64,000 nt of DNA from DATDEW01 sp046590205 (GTDB lineage: Bacteria; Bacteroidota; Ignavibacteria; Palsa-1295): contig JBKJTT010000091.1 of NCBI GenBank assembly GCA_046590205.1, positions 25,950 through 89,949 of the forward strand, in the 5' to 3' direction. Below, piece after piece: positions 34,399 through 43,888 of the stretch. The notes beneath the pieces were generated by a model. The model was given only the letters and a program-made list of their open reading frames with translations, was not told the DNA's origin and did no database searches. Positions within the stretch are counted from its first letter, which is position 1. The number at the start of each line of letters is the position of its first letter. A program made the position numbers and the translations under genes.

Positions 34399-35385
34399 TT
34401 ACTTGCTTTCAACTTCTAACGGTCGGTACACGATAATCCCAGTCTGTTTTGCGTTTCCTGCAAGGTAATCTGCAAGTGGCACGTCGGAGATGATGACCTT
34501 CTTCATTGATGAGCTTGCATGCATAAGATGAATTCTTCCGTCATCGCCACGAACTGCAATGCCTGTATGTGAGCAATCAATACCCGGGATGCTCGTCGTG
34601 ATGCCGATGAGGTCGCCGTCCTGAATTCCTTTTTCTATCTTTGCTACATTCTCTTTTTTAATGTAGTAAAAACCGCCACGTGATTCCATTTCTCTTTCAT
34701 GAAATTCAATGCGTTTTACCATGCCCTCATCATCTTTTAACTGCTTATATGAGGATGGATGTGTTGACATGAAATTAATGGGCTTCGTTTCAAGGACAGC
34801 GTATTTACTGCCAATTTGACTTGTCATTTCCTTGAGATTACCACGCTCTGCGTTGTCGTAAAAATAATCGGTGGTATAGTGTAATCGTGAAGCATAGCCA
34901 TCAAGTGTGCCTCGACGGTATCGGATAGTGCGCAGTTGCTTTATGAAATCAGATGCTTTCGCAGTTTCTTGTAGTTTAACTATTCTCGCAAATGTCCAAG
35001 CATTTTCAAAGAATGTTACACAATCAAATCCGTGTAAGTTACAAACCAGCGATTCACTGCTGCTATTAACTTCAAGCGTTTTATCTACGTATGGGTCACC
35101 CAGAAGTAACTTCCCATATCCGACTATTCTCAAACCAATACTTTGTTCAGGAAGATTTTTTTGTTTGCCTTCTTGAAGTATCTCTTCGAAAATTAGCTGC
35201 TCTTGTCCGGTTAGATATTTAGGGGTACCGTCAGATTCAAGTACATTGCCGTTTAAGTCAACAAGTACAAATTCTGAGCTGATACCAGTATTCGGGCTCT
35301 TCTCTTTCTTCTTCTGCGCTTCGCTGGTACAGCTAAAAAGCAGAAGAGTAATGACAGATAATATAATAACCTTCGTGGATCGCAT
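34399..35385 (-). CDS. DUF1460 family lipoprotein, probable cell-wall amidase
   Basis: 328 aa. Lipoprotein signal with LFSC (Cys19). The rest matches DUF1460, a NlpC/P60-fold group (N-acetylmuramoyl-L-alanine amidase-like): FDCVTFFENAW with the catalytic Cys near residue 118, GFYYIKK, LIGITTSIPGIDCSHTGIA with the catalytic His, and HLMHASSSMKKV. Acts on peptidoglycan peptides in the periplasm, probably in wall recycling. Start overlaps the yicC stop (TAATG), so translation is likely coupled. Confidence 0.9.
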   Translation of the reverse strand: MRSTKVIILSVITLLLFSCTSEAQKKKEKSPNTGISSEFVLVDLNGNVLESDGTPKYLTGQEQLIFEEILQEGKQKNLPEQSIGLRIVGYGKLLLGDPYVDKTLEVNSSSESLVCNLHGFDCVTFFENAWTFARIVKLQETAKASDFIKQLRTIRYRRGTLDGYASRLHYTTDYFYDNAERGNLKEMTSQIGSKYAVLETKPINFMSTHPSSYKQLKDDEGMVKRIEFHEREMESRGGFYYIKKENVAKIEKGIQDGDLIGITTSIPGIDCSHTGIAVRGDDGRIHLMHASSSMKKVIISDVPLADYLAGNAKQTGIIVYRPLEVESK

Positions 35386-36284
35386 TACTCTATATTCTGT
35401 ACCTGTTCACGGATCTTTTCAAGTTCTTCTTTTGCGCTGACTGCAAGGTGTGATACTTCCGGGTTGCTCGTCTTTGAGCCCATCGTGTTCACTTCGCGGT
35501 TCATTTCTTGTAAGAGGAAGTTCAGCTTGCGACCTGCCGGTTCAGGGGCATCAAGGGCTTCGTAGAAGAACTTGATGTGTGAGCGGAATCGCACGATCTC
35601 TTCGGTAATGTCAAGACGTTCGGCAAGAAGAGCGACCTCAAGTTCAAGACGCTCATTGTTGATGACGTTCGCATCTTTCGTTAGTTCAATGACACGATTC
35701 TTCACCTTTGCATATTCTTCGGCAGCGGCATTCTTTGAGAGTGCTTCTACCTTTGTAACTCTATCCTCAAGATTTGAAGCACGCTTGCGGAGGTCTTTCT
35801 CAAGTTCACTGCCTTCTTGCTTTCGCATATCACGCAATGAATCGAGCGCTTTCTGCATTGCTTCTTGCGTCAATGCCCACTCTTGTTCGGCAAGTTTGTT
35901 GTTCGCTGAATCGTTGGTAAAGATGTCGCTAAAGCCGGTGAGGTCGCGGAGCGTTATCTCTGACTTCATGCCCGTTACGGTGCGAAGCTGTTCGAGAAGT
36001 TCGTAGTAGCCCTTCGCAGTTGATTCATTTACTGTCAGAGGTACTGTTGAGGCGGCATCACCGCGTGTGATGTTGATGTTGACGGATATTTTTCCGCGTT
36101 CGAGTCCTTTGCGGACAAGTTCTCGTACTTCAAATTCACGCTCACTCATCGTGCGCGGGAGGCGAACAGATGTCTCAAGGAATCGTGAATTCACACTGCG
36201 TATCTCAGCAACGACAGCAAGTCCACCGCCATTACCATCATTTACCGCTTCGCCGCGGCCAAAACCCGTCATTGAAATTAACAT
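35385..36284 (-). CDS. yicC: YicC family endoribonuclease-like protein
   Basis: 299 aa, typical YicC length. N-terminus MLISMTGFGRGEA and SVNSRFLETSVRLPR are signature blocks; the C-terminus (DUF1732) has LNFLLQEMNREVNTMGSK and EKIREQVQNIE. E. coli YicC and relatives are reported endoribonucleases. Central part is Glu/Lys-rich and helical. Overlaps ribD upstream and DUF1460 downstream by single bases (TAATG at both joints). Confidence 0.95.
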   Translation of the reverse strand: MLISMTGFGRGEAVNDGNGGGLAVVAEIRSVNSRFLETSVRLPRTMSEREFEVRELVRKGLERGKISVNINITRGDAASTVPLTVNESTAKGYYELLEQLRTVTGMKSEITLRDLTGFSDIFTNDSANNKLAEQEWALTQEAMQKALDSLRDMRKQEGSELEKDLRKRASNLEDRVTKVEALSKNAAAEEYAKVKNRVIELTKDANVINNERLELEVALLAERLDITEEIVRFRSHIKFFYEALDAPEPAGRKLNFLLQEMNREVNTMGSKTSNPEVSHLAVSAKEELEKIREQVQNIE

Positions 36285-37408
36285 TACACTTTTCTATAAC
36301 TTACATATATATCGTCCGAACCATCGACGCGTTTTGCCTCGAAGAGACGGAGTCGTTCTGCTTTTGCAAGGTCTTTGACATACATATCACCGAACCCTGC
36401 TTTTGCGTCATCTCCTAACACCATAGGCGCAAGAAAAAGCACTAACTCATCGAACTGCCCAGCTCGTAGCATAGCCGTACCAAGCGTCGGACCCGGCTCG
36501 ACTAAGATGCTCGTAATTTCTTCTTTTGCAAGCAGATGAAATGCCTCGTTCAGGTCAAGTTGTCCTTCTATCGTCCCGACCTTATATATTTTTACCCCAC
36601 GTTGCTCAAGTTGTTTCACTTTCTCAAGTTTATCACGGTAGGCAGGGTGAGTAGTGAGGATAATGGTCTTATTGGCATCGCTATCTGATAGAACCTTCAT
36701 CTTCTCTTCGAGCCGCAAACTTGCATCGAGGATAATACGCTTTGGGTTTCTCCCGTCAACTAAACGAACAGTGAGTTCAGGGTCATCTGCGATAACAGTC
36801 GCGCTTGCTACCATCACGGCATCATATTCCGAACGCATCTTGTGAACGATGGCTCTTGATGATTCACTTGATATCCACTTGGACTTCCCAGATTTGAGCG
36901 CAACCTTGCCATCCAAACTCATTGCCATTTTAAGTGTGATGTATGGCAGATTCCTTGTGACAAACTTCAAGAAAAATAAATTTACTTCCCTTGCTTCATC
37001 TTCGAGCAAGCCAACTTCAACTTTTATTCCTGCTGCTTTGAGTTTTGCAATTCCTTTTCCGACGACCTCTTCGTATGGGTCTTGAACTGCTATGACGCAA
37101 CGAGCTATTTTCTTTTCAATAAGCTTATCAGCGCAAGGACCTGTCTTGCCTTGATGAGCGCATGGTTCGAGTGTTACATAGACTGTAGCACCTTCTATGC
37201 TTTTCTTCTTTGCTTCGGCATCTCGAATGGCATTAACTTCTGCATGCCCCTCGCCGTATCGCTCATGCCAGCCTTCACCAATGACCTCGTCGTCTTTAAC
37301 AATAACGCATCCTACAAGCGGATTCGGGCTTACATAGCCCGCGCCGCGAGTTGCAAGCTCGATGGCTCGGTGCATGAATTGGGTATCATCTGGCTTGGTT
37401 TTTGGCAT
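36284..37408 (-). CDS. ribD: Riboflavin biosynthesis deaminase/reductase RibD
   Basis: 374 aa, full bifunctional length. The N-terminal deaminase domain has the zinc ligands His55-Ala-Glu57 and PCAHQGKTGPC (Cys83, Cys92); the C-terminal reductase domain has KMAMSLDGKVAL, ISSESSRAIVHKMRS and LVEPGPTLGTAML. It converts the GTP-derived pyrimidine to 5-amino-6-ribitylaminouracil phosphate. ribH is at 46 kb. First gene of ribD-yicC-DUF1460-gatC; no FMN riboswitch is visible upstream. Confidence 0.96.
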   Translation of the reverse strand: MPKTKPDDTQFMHRAIELATRGAGYVSPNPLVGCVIVKDDEVIGEGWHERYGEGHAEVNAIRDAEAKKKSIEGATVYVTLEPCAHQGKTGPCADKLIEKKIARCVIAVQDPYEEVVGKGIAKLKAAGIKVEVGLLEDEAREVNLFFLKFVTRNLPYITLKMAMSLDGKVALKSGKSKWISSESSRAIVHKMRSEYDAVMVASATVIADDPELTVRLVDGRNPKRIILDASLRLEEKMKVLSDSDANKTIILTTHPAYRDKLEKVKQLEQRGVKIYKVGTIEGQLDLNEAFHLLAKEEITSILVEPGPTLGTAMLRAGQFDELVLFLAPMVLGDDAKAGFGDMYVKDLAKAERLRLFEAKRVDGSDDIYVSYRKV

Positions 37409-37511
37409 AAAAGTTGAATCACTAACATAATCAGTAAACCAAAAATCCGACGAATCCGAACCGATACTTTTCTGTTATAGAGCCGCTTAATGAAAATCCC
37501 TAAGAATTGAT

Positions 37512-38840
37512 ATGGTTGCAGACGAGATTTTGAATACCAATACTGACGTCATAACTCCCGATTTTACGACGGCTTCCGGCTCTCACCGCGTATCGCCTCT
37601 GGCTTCACGGCTTATCGGATCGGAGATACTGAAGGTAGCGGCGGATATTCGTGCTATGGTTGCTCACGGCGACAAGATTTGCAACCTGACGGTTGGCGAC
37701 TTTAATCCAAAGTATTTCCCGATTCCTGATTACCTCCTGCATGAAATAGAGATCGCCTACACACAAGGCGAAACGAACTACCCGCCATCAGACGGTGTGC
37801 TTCCGCTTCGTCAGGCAGTGAAGGATTTTTATAAGCGTCGTTTAGGCCTTGATTATCCTATCGAGTCATTCGTTATCACTGGCGGCGCACGCCCTGTTAT
37901 TTATGGCGCGTATGCAGCAGTTGTTGGACCCGGCGACACGGTCGTTTACCCTATACCAAGTTGGAATAATAATCACTATTGTAACTTACTCGGTGCTGTC
38001 GGTAAGCCGATAGTTTCGCATCCCGAAGATGCCTTCTTGCCAACTCGAAAAGGTCTTGAAGGACAGCTCAAAGGTGCGTCGCTTCTTTCTCTCTGTTCGC
38101 CGCTCAACCCAACCGGCACTATGTTTACGCATGACCAGCTTGAAGGAATTTGCGATCTAATCTTAGAAGAAAATGCCTCTCGCGAAGCAGGAGAACGTCC
38201 GCTTTATCTAATGTATGATCAGGTTTATTGGATGCTCACCTTCGGTGGCACGAAGCATTTCAACCCTGTATCGCTTCGCCCTGAAATGGCAAAATACACG
38301 ATCTTCGTTGACGGTATCTCAAAGGCATTTGCCTCGACAGGTGTACGTGTAGGTTGGGCAGTAGCTCCGCCTGATGTAGCAGCTCCGATGTCGAACATAC
38401 TTGGTCACGTTGGTGCATGGGCACCACGTCCCGAACAGATGGCAACAGCTCGCCTCTTAAATAACGACGCAGCGATTGACGCATATCACAAAACAATGTT
38501 TGAGCAGGTCGAGGAACGTCTTGATAAGCTCTTTGCAGATATTTCTTCAATGCGTTTTGCAGGGCTTCCAGTTGATGCTATTCCTCCGATGGGTGCTATC
38601 TATCTCACAGCACGTTTTAATCTCATTGGCAAAACCACACCGAAAGGCGAACTCATCGAGACGAACGAAGATGTCCGCAAGTACCTTCTTCATACGGCTG
38701 GGTGTGCAATCGTCCCATTCCAAGCATTTGATTTGCGCGAAGAGACGGGCTGGTTCCGTATCTCAGTAGGCGCATGTTCAATGGAAGACATCGAATCAAT
38801 GATGCCGAAAGTAAGAGAAGCTATCGAAGTGCTGAAGTAA
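37512..38840 (+). CDS. PLP-dependent aminotransferase, class I/II
   Basis: 442 aa fold-type I aminotransferase. Visible: TQGETNYPPSDGVLPLRQAV, VITGGARPVIYGAY, SPLNPTGTMF, YDQVYW and the PLP lysine Lys271 in DGISKAF followed by TGVRVGW, the aspartate aminotransferase pattern. Slightly longer than usual because of an N-terminal extension (~35 residues) before SEILKVAADIRA. Substrate not certain (aspartate, aromatic or alanine). Its TAA is immediately followed by the stop of the convergent peptidase gene, with no intergenic base. Confidence 0.92.
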   Translation: MVADEILNTNTDVITPDFTTASGSHRVSPLASRLIGSEILKVAADIRAMVAHGDKICNLTVGDFNPKYFPIPDYLLHEIEIAYTQGETNYPPSDGVLPLRQAVKDFYKRRLGLDYPIESFVITGGARPVIYGAYAAVVGPGDTVVYPIPSWNNNHYCNLLGAVGKPIVSHPEDAFLPTRKGLEGQLKGASLLSLCSPLNPTGTMFTHDQLEGICDLILEENASREAGERPLYLMYDQVYWMLTFGGTKHFNPVSLRPEMAKYTIFVDGISKAFASTGVRVGWAVAPPDVAAPMSNILGHVGAWAPRPEQMATARLLNNDAAIDAYHKTMFEQVEERLDKLFADISSMRFAGLPVDAIPPMGAIYLTARFNLIGKTTPKGELIETNEDVRKYLLHTAGCAIVPFQAFDLREETGWFRISVGACSMEDIESMMPKVREAIEVLK

Positions 38841-40958
38841 TTAGTACTTCGGCGTAAATCCCATGTTATAGAACATAAAGCTGTATTCGTCAGCTATTTC
38901 TTCTATGATCTTTTGCGTCGGTTTGCCGCCACCGTGTCCTGCTTTGGTCTCAATGCGAATAATGAGTGGATTCTTCGTTGAGCTACCTGCAATATCCTGA
39001 AGTGCTGCTGCATACTTAAAAGAATGTGCAGGGACAACCCGATCATCGTGGTCAGCGGTCGTTACCATGGTCGCCGGATAATTCACACCCTTCCTTAATG
39101 AATGAAGTGGCGAGTATTTATAGAGATACTCGAACATCTCCTTACTGTCCTCGCTCGTACCGTAATCACGCGACCATCCGAAACCGATCGTGAACTTGTG
39201 ATAGCGGAGCATATCCATCACACCAACAGCAGGAAGTGCAACCTTGCAAATATCCGGACGCTGATTTACAACAGCGCCAACAAGCAAGCCACCATTCGAT
39301 CCGCCGGCAAGAGCGAGACGGTCGGGGCTTGTGTATTTCTCTGTAAAAAGATACTCTGCTGCCGCAATAAAATCATCAAAGACGTTCTGCTTGCGAAGCT
39401 TTGTACCTGCTTCATGCCACTCTTCGCCGTACTCGCCGCCGCCGCGAAGGTTCGGCATTGCAAAGATAGCACCTTGCTCCAGCAGTGCTATGCGTGGCGT
39501 GCTGAAGCTCGGTGTTAAACTGACATTGAATCCACCGTACCCATAAAGCATAGTCGGATTCGAACCATCGAGTTTGATACCTTTCTTATGCACAATGAAC
39601 ATGGGTATCTTCGTACCGTCTTTTGATGGATAGAATACTTGTTCGGATTCGTACTCATCAGGATTAAACTTTACCTCTGATCTGCGGAATAAAGTAGAAG
39701 TGTTTGACTCAAGATTATAACGATAGATCGCTTGCGGATAAGTGAAGGAAGTAAAAGTATAGAAAACCTCTTTATCTGTTTTCTTTCCTGCGAAGCCACC
39801 GACGCTTCCAATAGCAGGGAGTGTCACTTCATTTCTTAAGATGCCGTTCAAGTTGTAGATATAGACGTGGTGGCTTGCATCTTTCATATATGTTGTGATT
39901 AGCTTGCCGTCAACGATTGCCGCATTCTCAAGCACATCCGTCTTTTCGGGGATAAGAGGTTTCCAGTTCTTTGGTGTAGGGTCAGTGATTGTGGCTACAA
40001 CGATCTTATTCTTCGGTGCACCCATATTGGTCTGAATGTATAGGTTGTCACCTGCCGACTCTACAATACCAACTTCATGACTAAACTCAGTGATAATAGG
40101 AATATAGCCACGCTCGGGATGCTGGGTATCTTTCACATAAAGTAAATTTCCTTTTTGCCCGCCTTCACCAATATAGAGTATGACATATCGTTCGTCTTCG
40201 GTTGCTCCGCCGTAGTGACTGCGCTTGCCATTGGTCTTATCTTCCCAAATGAGTTCATCTTTGGTTTGCGGGGTGCCAAGTTTATGATAGTATAACTTCA
40301 TGAACTCGTTCTTCGAGGTAAATGTACCGTCGGTGGGTTTATCGAATGCGCTATAGAAGAAGCCGTCTTTCCACCATGAAGCACCTGCGAACTTTGCCCA
40401 CTCAATGTGGTCGTCGAGCTTCTTTCCCGTGGCAATATCCATAATATAAAACTCGCGCCAATCCGAGCCTGATTTCTGCACAGCATACGCCATGTACTTA
40501 TTATCGTTGGATGGATAAATACCACCGAGAGCAATCGTACCATCAGGCGAAAATGTATTTGGGTCAAGAAATACTTTTGGGGTGCCGTTGGGTCCTTCCT
40601 GAATATAGACTACTGACTGCGGTTGCAAGCCATCGTTCTTATAAAAGAAGTAGTAGTTTCCCACCTTTTGCGGTGCACTATACTTCGGATAATTCCATAT
40701 CTCTTCAATACGTTTCTTGATCTTATCCCGGAATGGGATGGACTCGAGGTAGCTGAATGCAAACTTACTTTGGGCATCAACCCACTCCTTTGTCTTTGCG
40801 GAGTCTTCCGATTCAAGCCAACGATACGGGTCTGCAACCTTCGTCTCGAAGTATTCATCTACAACGTTGCCTTTGTCTGTTGAAGGATATTTCAATTGGG
40901 CTGTTGCTGTAATAGAAAAAGACATAGCAAGGATCAAGAAGATAATGAAACGTTTCAT
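38841..40958 (-). CDS. Prolyl oligopeptidase, S9A family, exported
   Basis: 705 aa, the normal length. Signal peptide (~1-20, IIFLILAMSFSITATAQ), N-terminal seven-bladed propeller (about 75-430), then an alpha/beta-hydrolase domain with the catalytic triad Ser554 (GGSNGG), Asp638 (HDDRVVP) and His675 (AGHGGG). PNLRGGGEYGEEWH and YGYGGFNVS are further S9A signatures. It cleaves short proline-containing peptides, probably in the periplasm given the signal. Divergent from the glycosyltransferase gene at 41066. Confidence 0.95.
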   Translation of the reverse strand: MKRFIIFLILAMSFSITATAQLKYPSTDKGNVVDEYFETKVADPYRWLESEDSAKTKEWVDAQSKFAFSYLESIPFRDKIKKRIEEIWNYPKYSAPQKVGNYYFFYKNDGLQPQSVVYIQEGPNGTPKVFLDPNTFSPDGTIALGGIYPSNDNKYMAYAVQKSGSDWREFYIMDIATGKKLDDHIEWAKFAGASWWKDGFFYSAFDKPTDGTFTSKNEFMKLYYHKLGTPQTKDELIWEDKTNGKRSHYGGATEDERYVILYIGEGGQKGNLLYVKDTQHPERGYIPIITEFSHEVGIVESAGDNLYIQTNMGAPKNKIVVATITDPTPKNWKPLIPEKTDVLENAAIVDGKLITTYMKDASHHVYIYNLNGILRNEVTLPAIGSVGGFAGKKTDKEVFYTFTSFTYPQAIYRYNLESNTSTLFRRSEVKFNPDEYESEQVFYPSKDGTKIPMFIVHKKGIKLDGSNPTMLYGYGGFNVSLTPSFSTPRIALLEQGAIFAMPNLRGGGEYGEEWHEAGTKLRKQNVFDDFIAAAEYLFTEKYTSPDRLALAGGSNGGLLVGAVVNQRPDICKVALPAVGVMDMLRYHKFTIGFGWSRDYGTSEDSKEMFEYLYKYSPLHSLRKGVNYPATMVTTADHDDRVVPAHSFKYAAALQDIAGSSTKNPLIIRIETKAGHGGGKPTQKIIEEIADEYSFMFYNMGFTPKY

Positions 40959-41065
40959 ATTCGTCGGGGCTTTATAATGCTCCGTAACTACGGATTTTGG
41001 CGGGGTTCTGTTCCAGCTTTTATATCAAATTATCTCATAGTACAGATATAGAGACCGCATAACTC

Positions 41066-42043
41066 ATGAGGATCATATACATCATGTCTTCAGGGCAAGA
41101 TAACCTTGAGGATTCTGTCTTTCATGGATTTCGCTCGCTTTTTGGGGCGGATTGTATAGATTATCCAAAGAAGGAGAGTATGTATAAAGGCTATATCCCC
41201 AAGGCGGACACAGTGGTTTATGGGAGACTCTTTACGATATGGAGAACTCTGGAAGATATTGTGGTTAATCGTGAGAACATCATTGAAAGAATCAAGAGTA
41301 ATGACTATGATCTTGTGATATTTGGCTCGATTCATCGCAGTTATGAAATATTTAAAGAGTTGAAGCCATTTCTCAAAAAGGATAAAACAATTCTAATAGA
41401 TGGTGAGGATCATGTTAAACCCAGACTTGGGGCTGGTGGCTACCTCTACTTTAAGCGTGAGCTGATTCCCAAAATATGGTATTATAGTAGTTATAAGATG
41501 ATACCGCGGTTCGTCTATTCAAGACTCCCTCTTCCCAAACGAATACACCCAATAGCATTCGCAATACCAAAAGAAAAGATCACCTCAGGGGTAGGGTTGT
41601 CTTCAAAAGAAAGTCTTTTTCCGCTACATATTGTTGATGAAGAAGTTCGCAAGAGCAATCTTGTTCCCCAAGGAGCAGGAACAACATATCAGTTTGAGAG
41701 TGAAGGAGATTACTTTCAAAATCTGCGAGACTCTAAGTTTGGGATTACTACCAAACGCGGCGGATGGGATTGTCTTCGTCATTATGAGATCGCGGCAAAT
41801 GGGTCGGTCATGTGTTTTCGGGACCTTGATTCCAAACCGACGCACTGCGCCCCTCATGGGATCAATATGACAAACTCTATCATATATAACTCTGTGGATG
41901 ATTTAAAAAGAAAGATAGATAAGTTATCCGACAGTGAATATGAACGTATCTTGGAGCAAAGCTACAGATGGATACACCAACAGACCTCAGAGAATAGAGC
42001 CAAAGAGATTCTTGATGTTGCGAAATCCTACTTAATAAAATAG
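41066..42043 (+). CDS. Probable glycosyltransferase (CgeB/exostosin-like C-terminus)
   Basis: 325 aa, cytoplasmic. The N-terminal half has a nucleotide-binding-like layout (MRIIYIMSSGQDN; DLVIFGSIHRSYEIF; ILIDGEDHV). The C-terminal half has a GT-B-like signature seen in CgeB/exostosin-like transferases: YFQNLRDSKFGITTKRGGWD, then HYEIAANGSVMCFRDL. Probably transfers a sugar onto a surface polymer. Its codon use seems AT-richer than purT, which follows 6 bp later; hence possible recent arrival. Substrate unknown. Confidence 0.7.
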   Translation: MRIIYIMSSGQDNLEDSVFHGFRSLFGADCIDYPKKESMYKGYIPKADTVVYGRLFTIWRTLEDIVVNRENIIERIKSNDYDLVIFGSIHRSYEIFKELKPFLKKDKTILIDGEDHVKPRLGAGGYLYFKRELIPKIWYYSSYKMIPRFVYSRLPLPKRIHPIAFAIPKEKITSGVGLSSKESLFPLHIVDEEVRKSNLVPQGAGTTYQFESEGDYFQNLRDSKFGITTKRGGWDCLRHYEIAANGSVMCFRDLDSKPTHCAPHGINMTNSIIYNSVDDLKRKIDKLSDSEYERILEQSYRWIHQQTSENRAKEILDVAKSYLIK

Positions 42044-42049
42044 AACATT

Positions 42050-43246
42050 ATGGGTGAACAACAACAAACTTTCAATAAAAAAATACTGCTTCTCGGCTCC
42101 GGTGAGCTTGGCAAGGAATTCGTTATAGCCGCAAAACGGCTTGGGCAATATGTGGTTGCTGTTGATTCCTACAATGACGCTCCTGCACAACAGGTTGCCG
42201 ATGAGCGCGAGGTGATAGATATGCTTGACGGATCAGCACTGGATGCTGTCGTCACAAAGCATAAACCCGATATTATTGTCCCCGAGATCGAAGCTATTCG
42301 TACAGAGCGATTCTATGAATATGAGAAGCAGGGGATACAAGTAGTCCCGAGTGCTCGTGCGGCAAACTTTACTATGAATCGCAAAGCCATTCGCGACCTT
42401 GCAGCAAAAGAACTTGGGCTCAAGACAGCGAAGTATTCATACGCTAAAACCTTCGATGAATTTCAAGCTGCAATAAAAGATATTGGTATCCCTTGTGTGG
42501 TTAAGCCGCTTATGTCATCATCCGGCAAAGGACAGTCAACTATAAAGTCCGAAGCTGATATTGCAAAAGCATGGGAGTATGCTACGACAAAGGGCAGAGG
42601 CGATATTATCGAAGTTATAGTTGAGGCATTTATTAAGTTCGATCTTGAAATAACTCTCTTAACAGTGACGCAAAAGAACGGAGAAACACTTTTCTGTCCG
42701 CCGATTGGCCATCGTCAAGAACGTGGCGATTATCAGGAAAGCTGGCAACCGGCAGCTATGAGTGAGCATGACTTGAAAGAAGCACAAGATATGGCTCGCA
42801 AGGTTACCGAAGCATTGACGGGGCAAGGAATTTGGGGAGTAGAGTTCTTCCTCGGTGAAGATGGTGTCTATTTCTCGGAGCTTTCTCCACGTCCGCATGA
42901 TACAGGTATGGTTACGCTTGCGGGGACGCAAAATCTTACAGAGTTTGAGCTTCATGCTCGTGCAATTCTTGGGTTGCCAATACCAGAAATTACACTGGAG
43001 CGAGCGGGTGTTAGTGCTGTTATCTTAGCTGATGGTGAATCATCGGTGGTGCCTAAATATACCGGCGTTGAGGATGCCCTTGCAACCAAGAAAACAGATG
43101 TGAAGATATTCGGGAAACCATCAACTCGGAAATACCGTAGGATGGGCGTTGCACTCGCATACGGTAGTCCTGATGCTTCAACCGATGTGCTTCGCAAACA
43201 GGCAAAAGAAGCGGCGGACAAAGTTAGGGTAGTTATTGGACAATAA
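42050..43246 (+). CDS. purT: Formate-dependent GAR transformylase PurT
   Basis: 398 aa. ATP-grasp enzyme making formyl-GAR from formate in purine synthesis. Signature blocks: LLGSGELGKEFVIAAKRLG, NDAPAQQVADE, PEIEAI, VKPLMSSSGKGQS (ATP loop), EAFIKFDLEITLLTV, GHRQERGDYQESWQP, GVEFFLGEDGVYFSELSPRP, HDTGMVT. All match PurT closely and length is normal. It starts 6 bp after the glycosyltransferase stop. Confidence 0.97.
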   Translation: MGEQQQTFNKKILLLGSGELGKEFVIAAKRLGQYVVAVDSYNDAPAQQVADEREVIDMLDGSALDAVVTKHKPDIIVPEIEAIRTERFYEYEKQGIQVVPSARAANFTMNRKAIRDLAAKELGLKTAKYSYAKTFDEFQAAIKDIGIPCVVKPLMSSSGKGQSTIKSEADIAKAWEYATTKGRGDIIEVIVEAFIKFDLEITLLTVTQKNGETLFCPPIGHRQERGDYQESWQPAAMSEHDLKEAQDMARKVTEALTGQGIWGVEFFLGEDGVYFSELSPRPHDTGMVTLAGTQNLTEFELHARAILGLPIPEITLERAGVSAVILADGESSVVPKYTGVEDALATKKTDVKIFGKPSTRKYRRMGVALAYGSPDASTDVLRKQAKEAADKVRVVIGQ

Positions 43247-43270
43247 TGAGATTTTCAATTACAAAACAAC

Positions 43271-43732
43271 ATGATAAAATCACTTTTTACATTACTTACA
43301 CTTTCTGCGTTCGTCATCGGATGCGGATCATCAACAAACCCAACACAAGTAAAAATGGAAGCAAAGACAACACCAGATACCGTTACAACAGCAAGCGGTT
43401 TGCAGTATATTGACATCGTTGCCGGTACTGGGGCATCACCAGTCTCTGGTAAAAAAGTATCAATGAACTATACGGGCACATTAACTGATGGGACAGCATT
43501 CGACTCTAACGTTGATCCGAAGTTCGGACATGTATCACCATTTGAGTTCAATATCGGTACAGGTCAGGTCATCAAGGGTTGGGATGAAGGCATTTTGTCA
43601 ATGAAAGAAGGCGGAAAACGTCAACTTATTATCCCCGGCAAGTTAGCCTACGGTGAACGCGGCTATCCAGGTTTGATCCCACCGAATGCAACACTTGTTT
43701 TTGATGTAGAGCTTGTAAAAGCACATCAATAA
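43271..43732 (+). CDS. FKBP-type peptidyl-prolyl isomerase lipoprotein
   Basis: 153 aa. Lipobox VIGC (Cys18) and a short linker precede one FKBP domain (about 45-153): VSMNYTGTLTDGTAFDSN, FNIGTGQVIKGWDEGI, KEGGKRQLIIPGKLAYGERG, NATLVFDVELVK, all canonical active-site segments. It would speed proline isomerisation in the periplasm, tethered to a membrane. Placed 24 bp after purT. Confidence 0.95.
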   Translation: MIKSLFTLLTLSAFVIGCGSSTNPTQVKMEAKTTPDTVTTASGLQYIDIVAGTGASPVSGKKVSMNYTGTLTDGTAFDSNVDPKFGHVSPFEFNIGTGQVIKGWDEGILSMKEGGKRQLIIPGKLAYGERGYPGLIPPNATLVFDVELVKAHQ

Positions 43733-43776
43733 AAGTGCTGATGTTTTTATGAGGGCAAGCACTTTTGTTTGCCCTC
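43731..43776 (+). terminator. Probable terminator with overlapping hairpins
   Basis: Stem AAAAGTGCT/AGCACTTTT (43731-43739 with 43758-43766) overlaps a second stem GAGGGCAA/TTGCCCTC (43751-43758 with 43769-43776). They share one base and interleave, so they compete or form a pseudoknot. T-rich sequence follows. Confidence 0.45.
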
Positions 43777-43888
43777 TTGGTCTTTGTTTCTCGATTCCTG
43801 CCTTATCTGGTATACCTGCGACTTTCGGGTTTCTCATGTGTTGCTAATTTGTATCTTTCTACACATTCGAGACAAACCCCACACCCGT

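Noticed and set aside
37409..37511. FMN riboswitch upstream of ribD
   Set aside because: None of the conserved RFN-element blocks are present in the ~100-bp gap.
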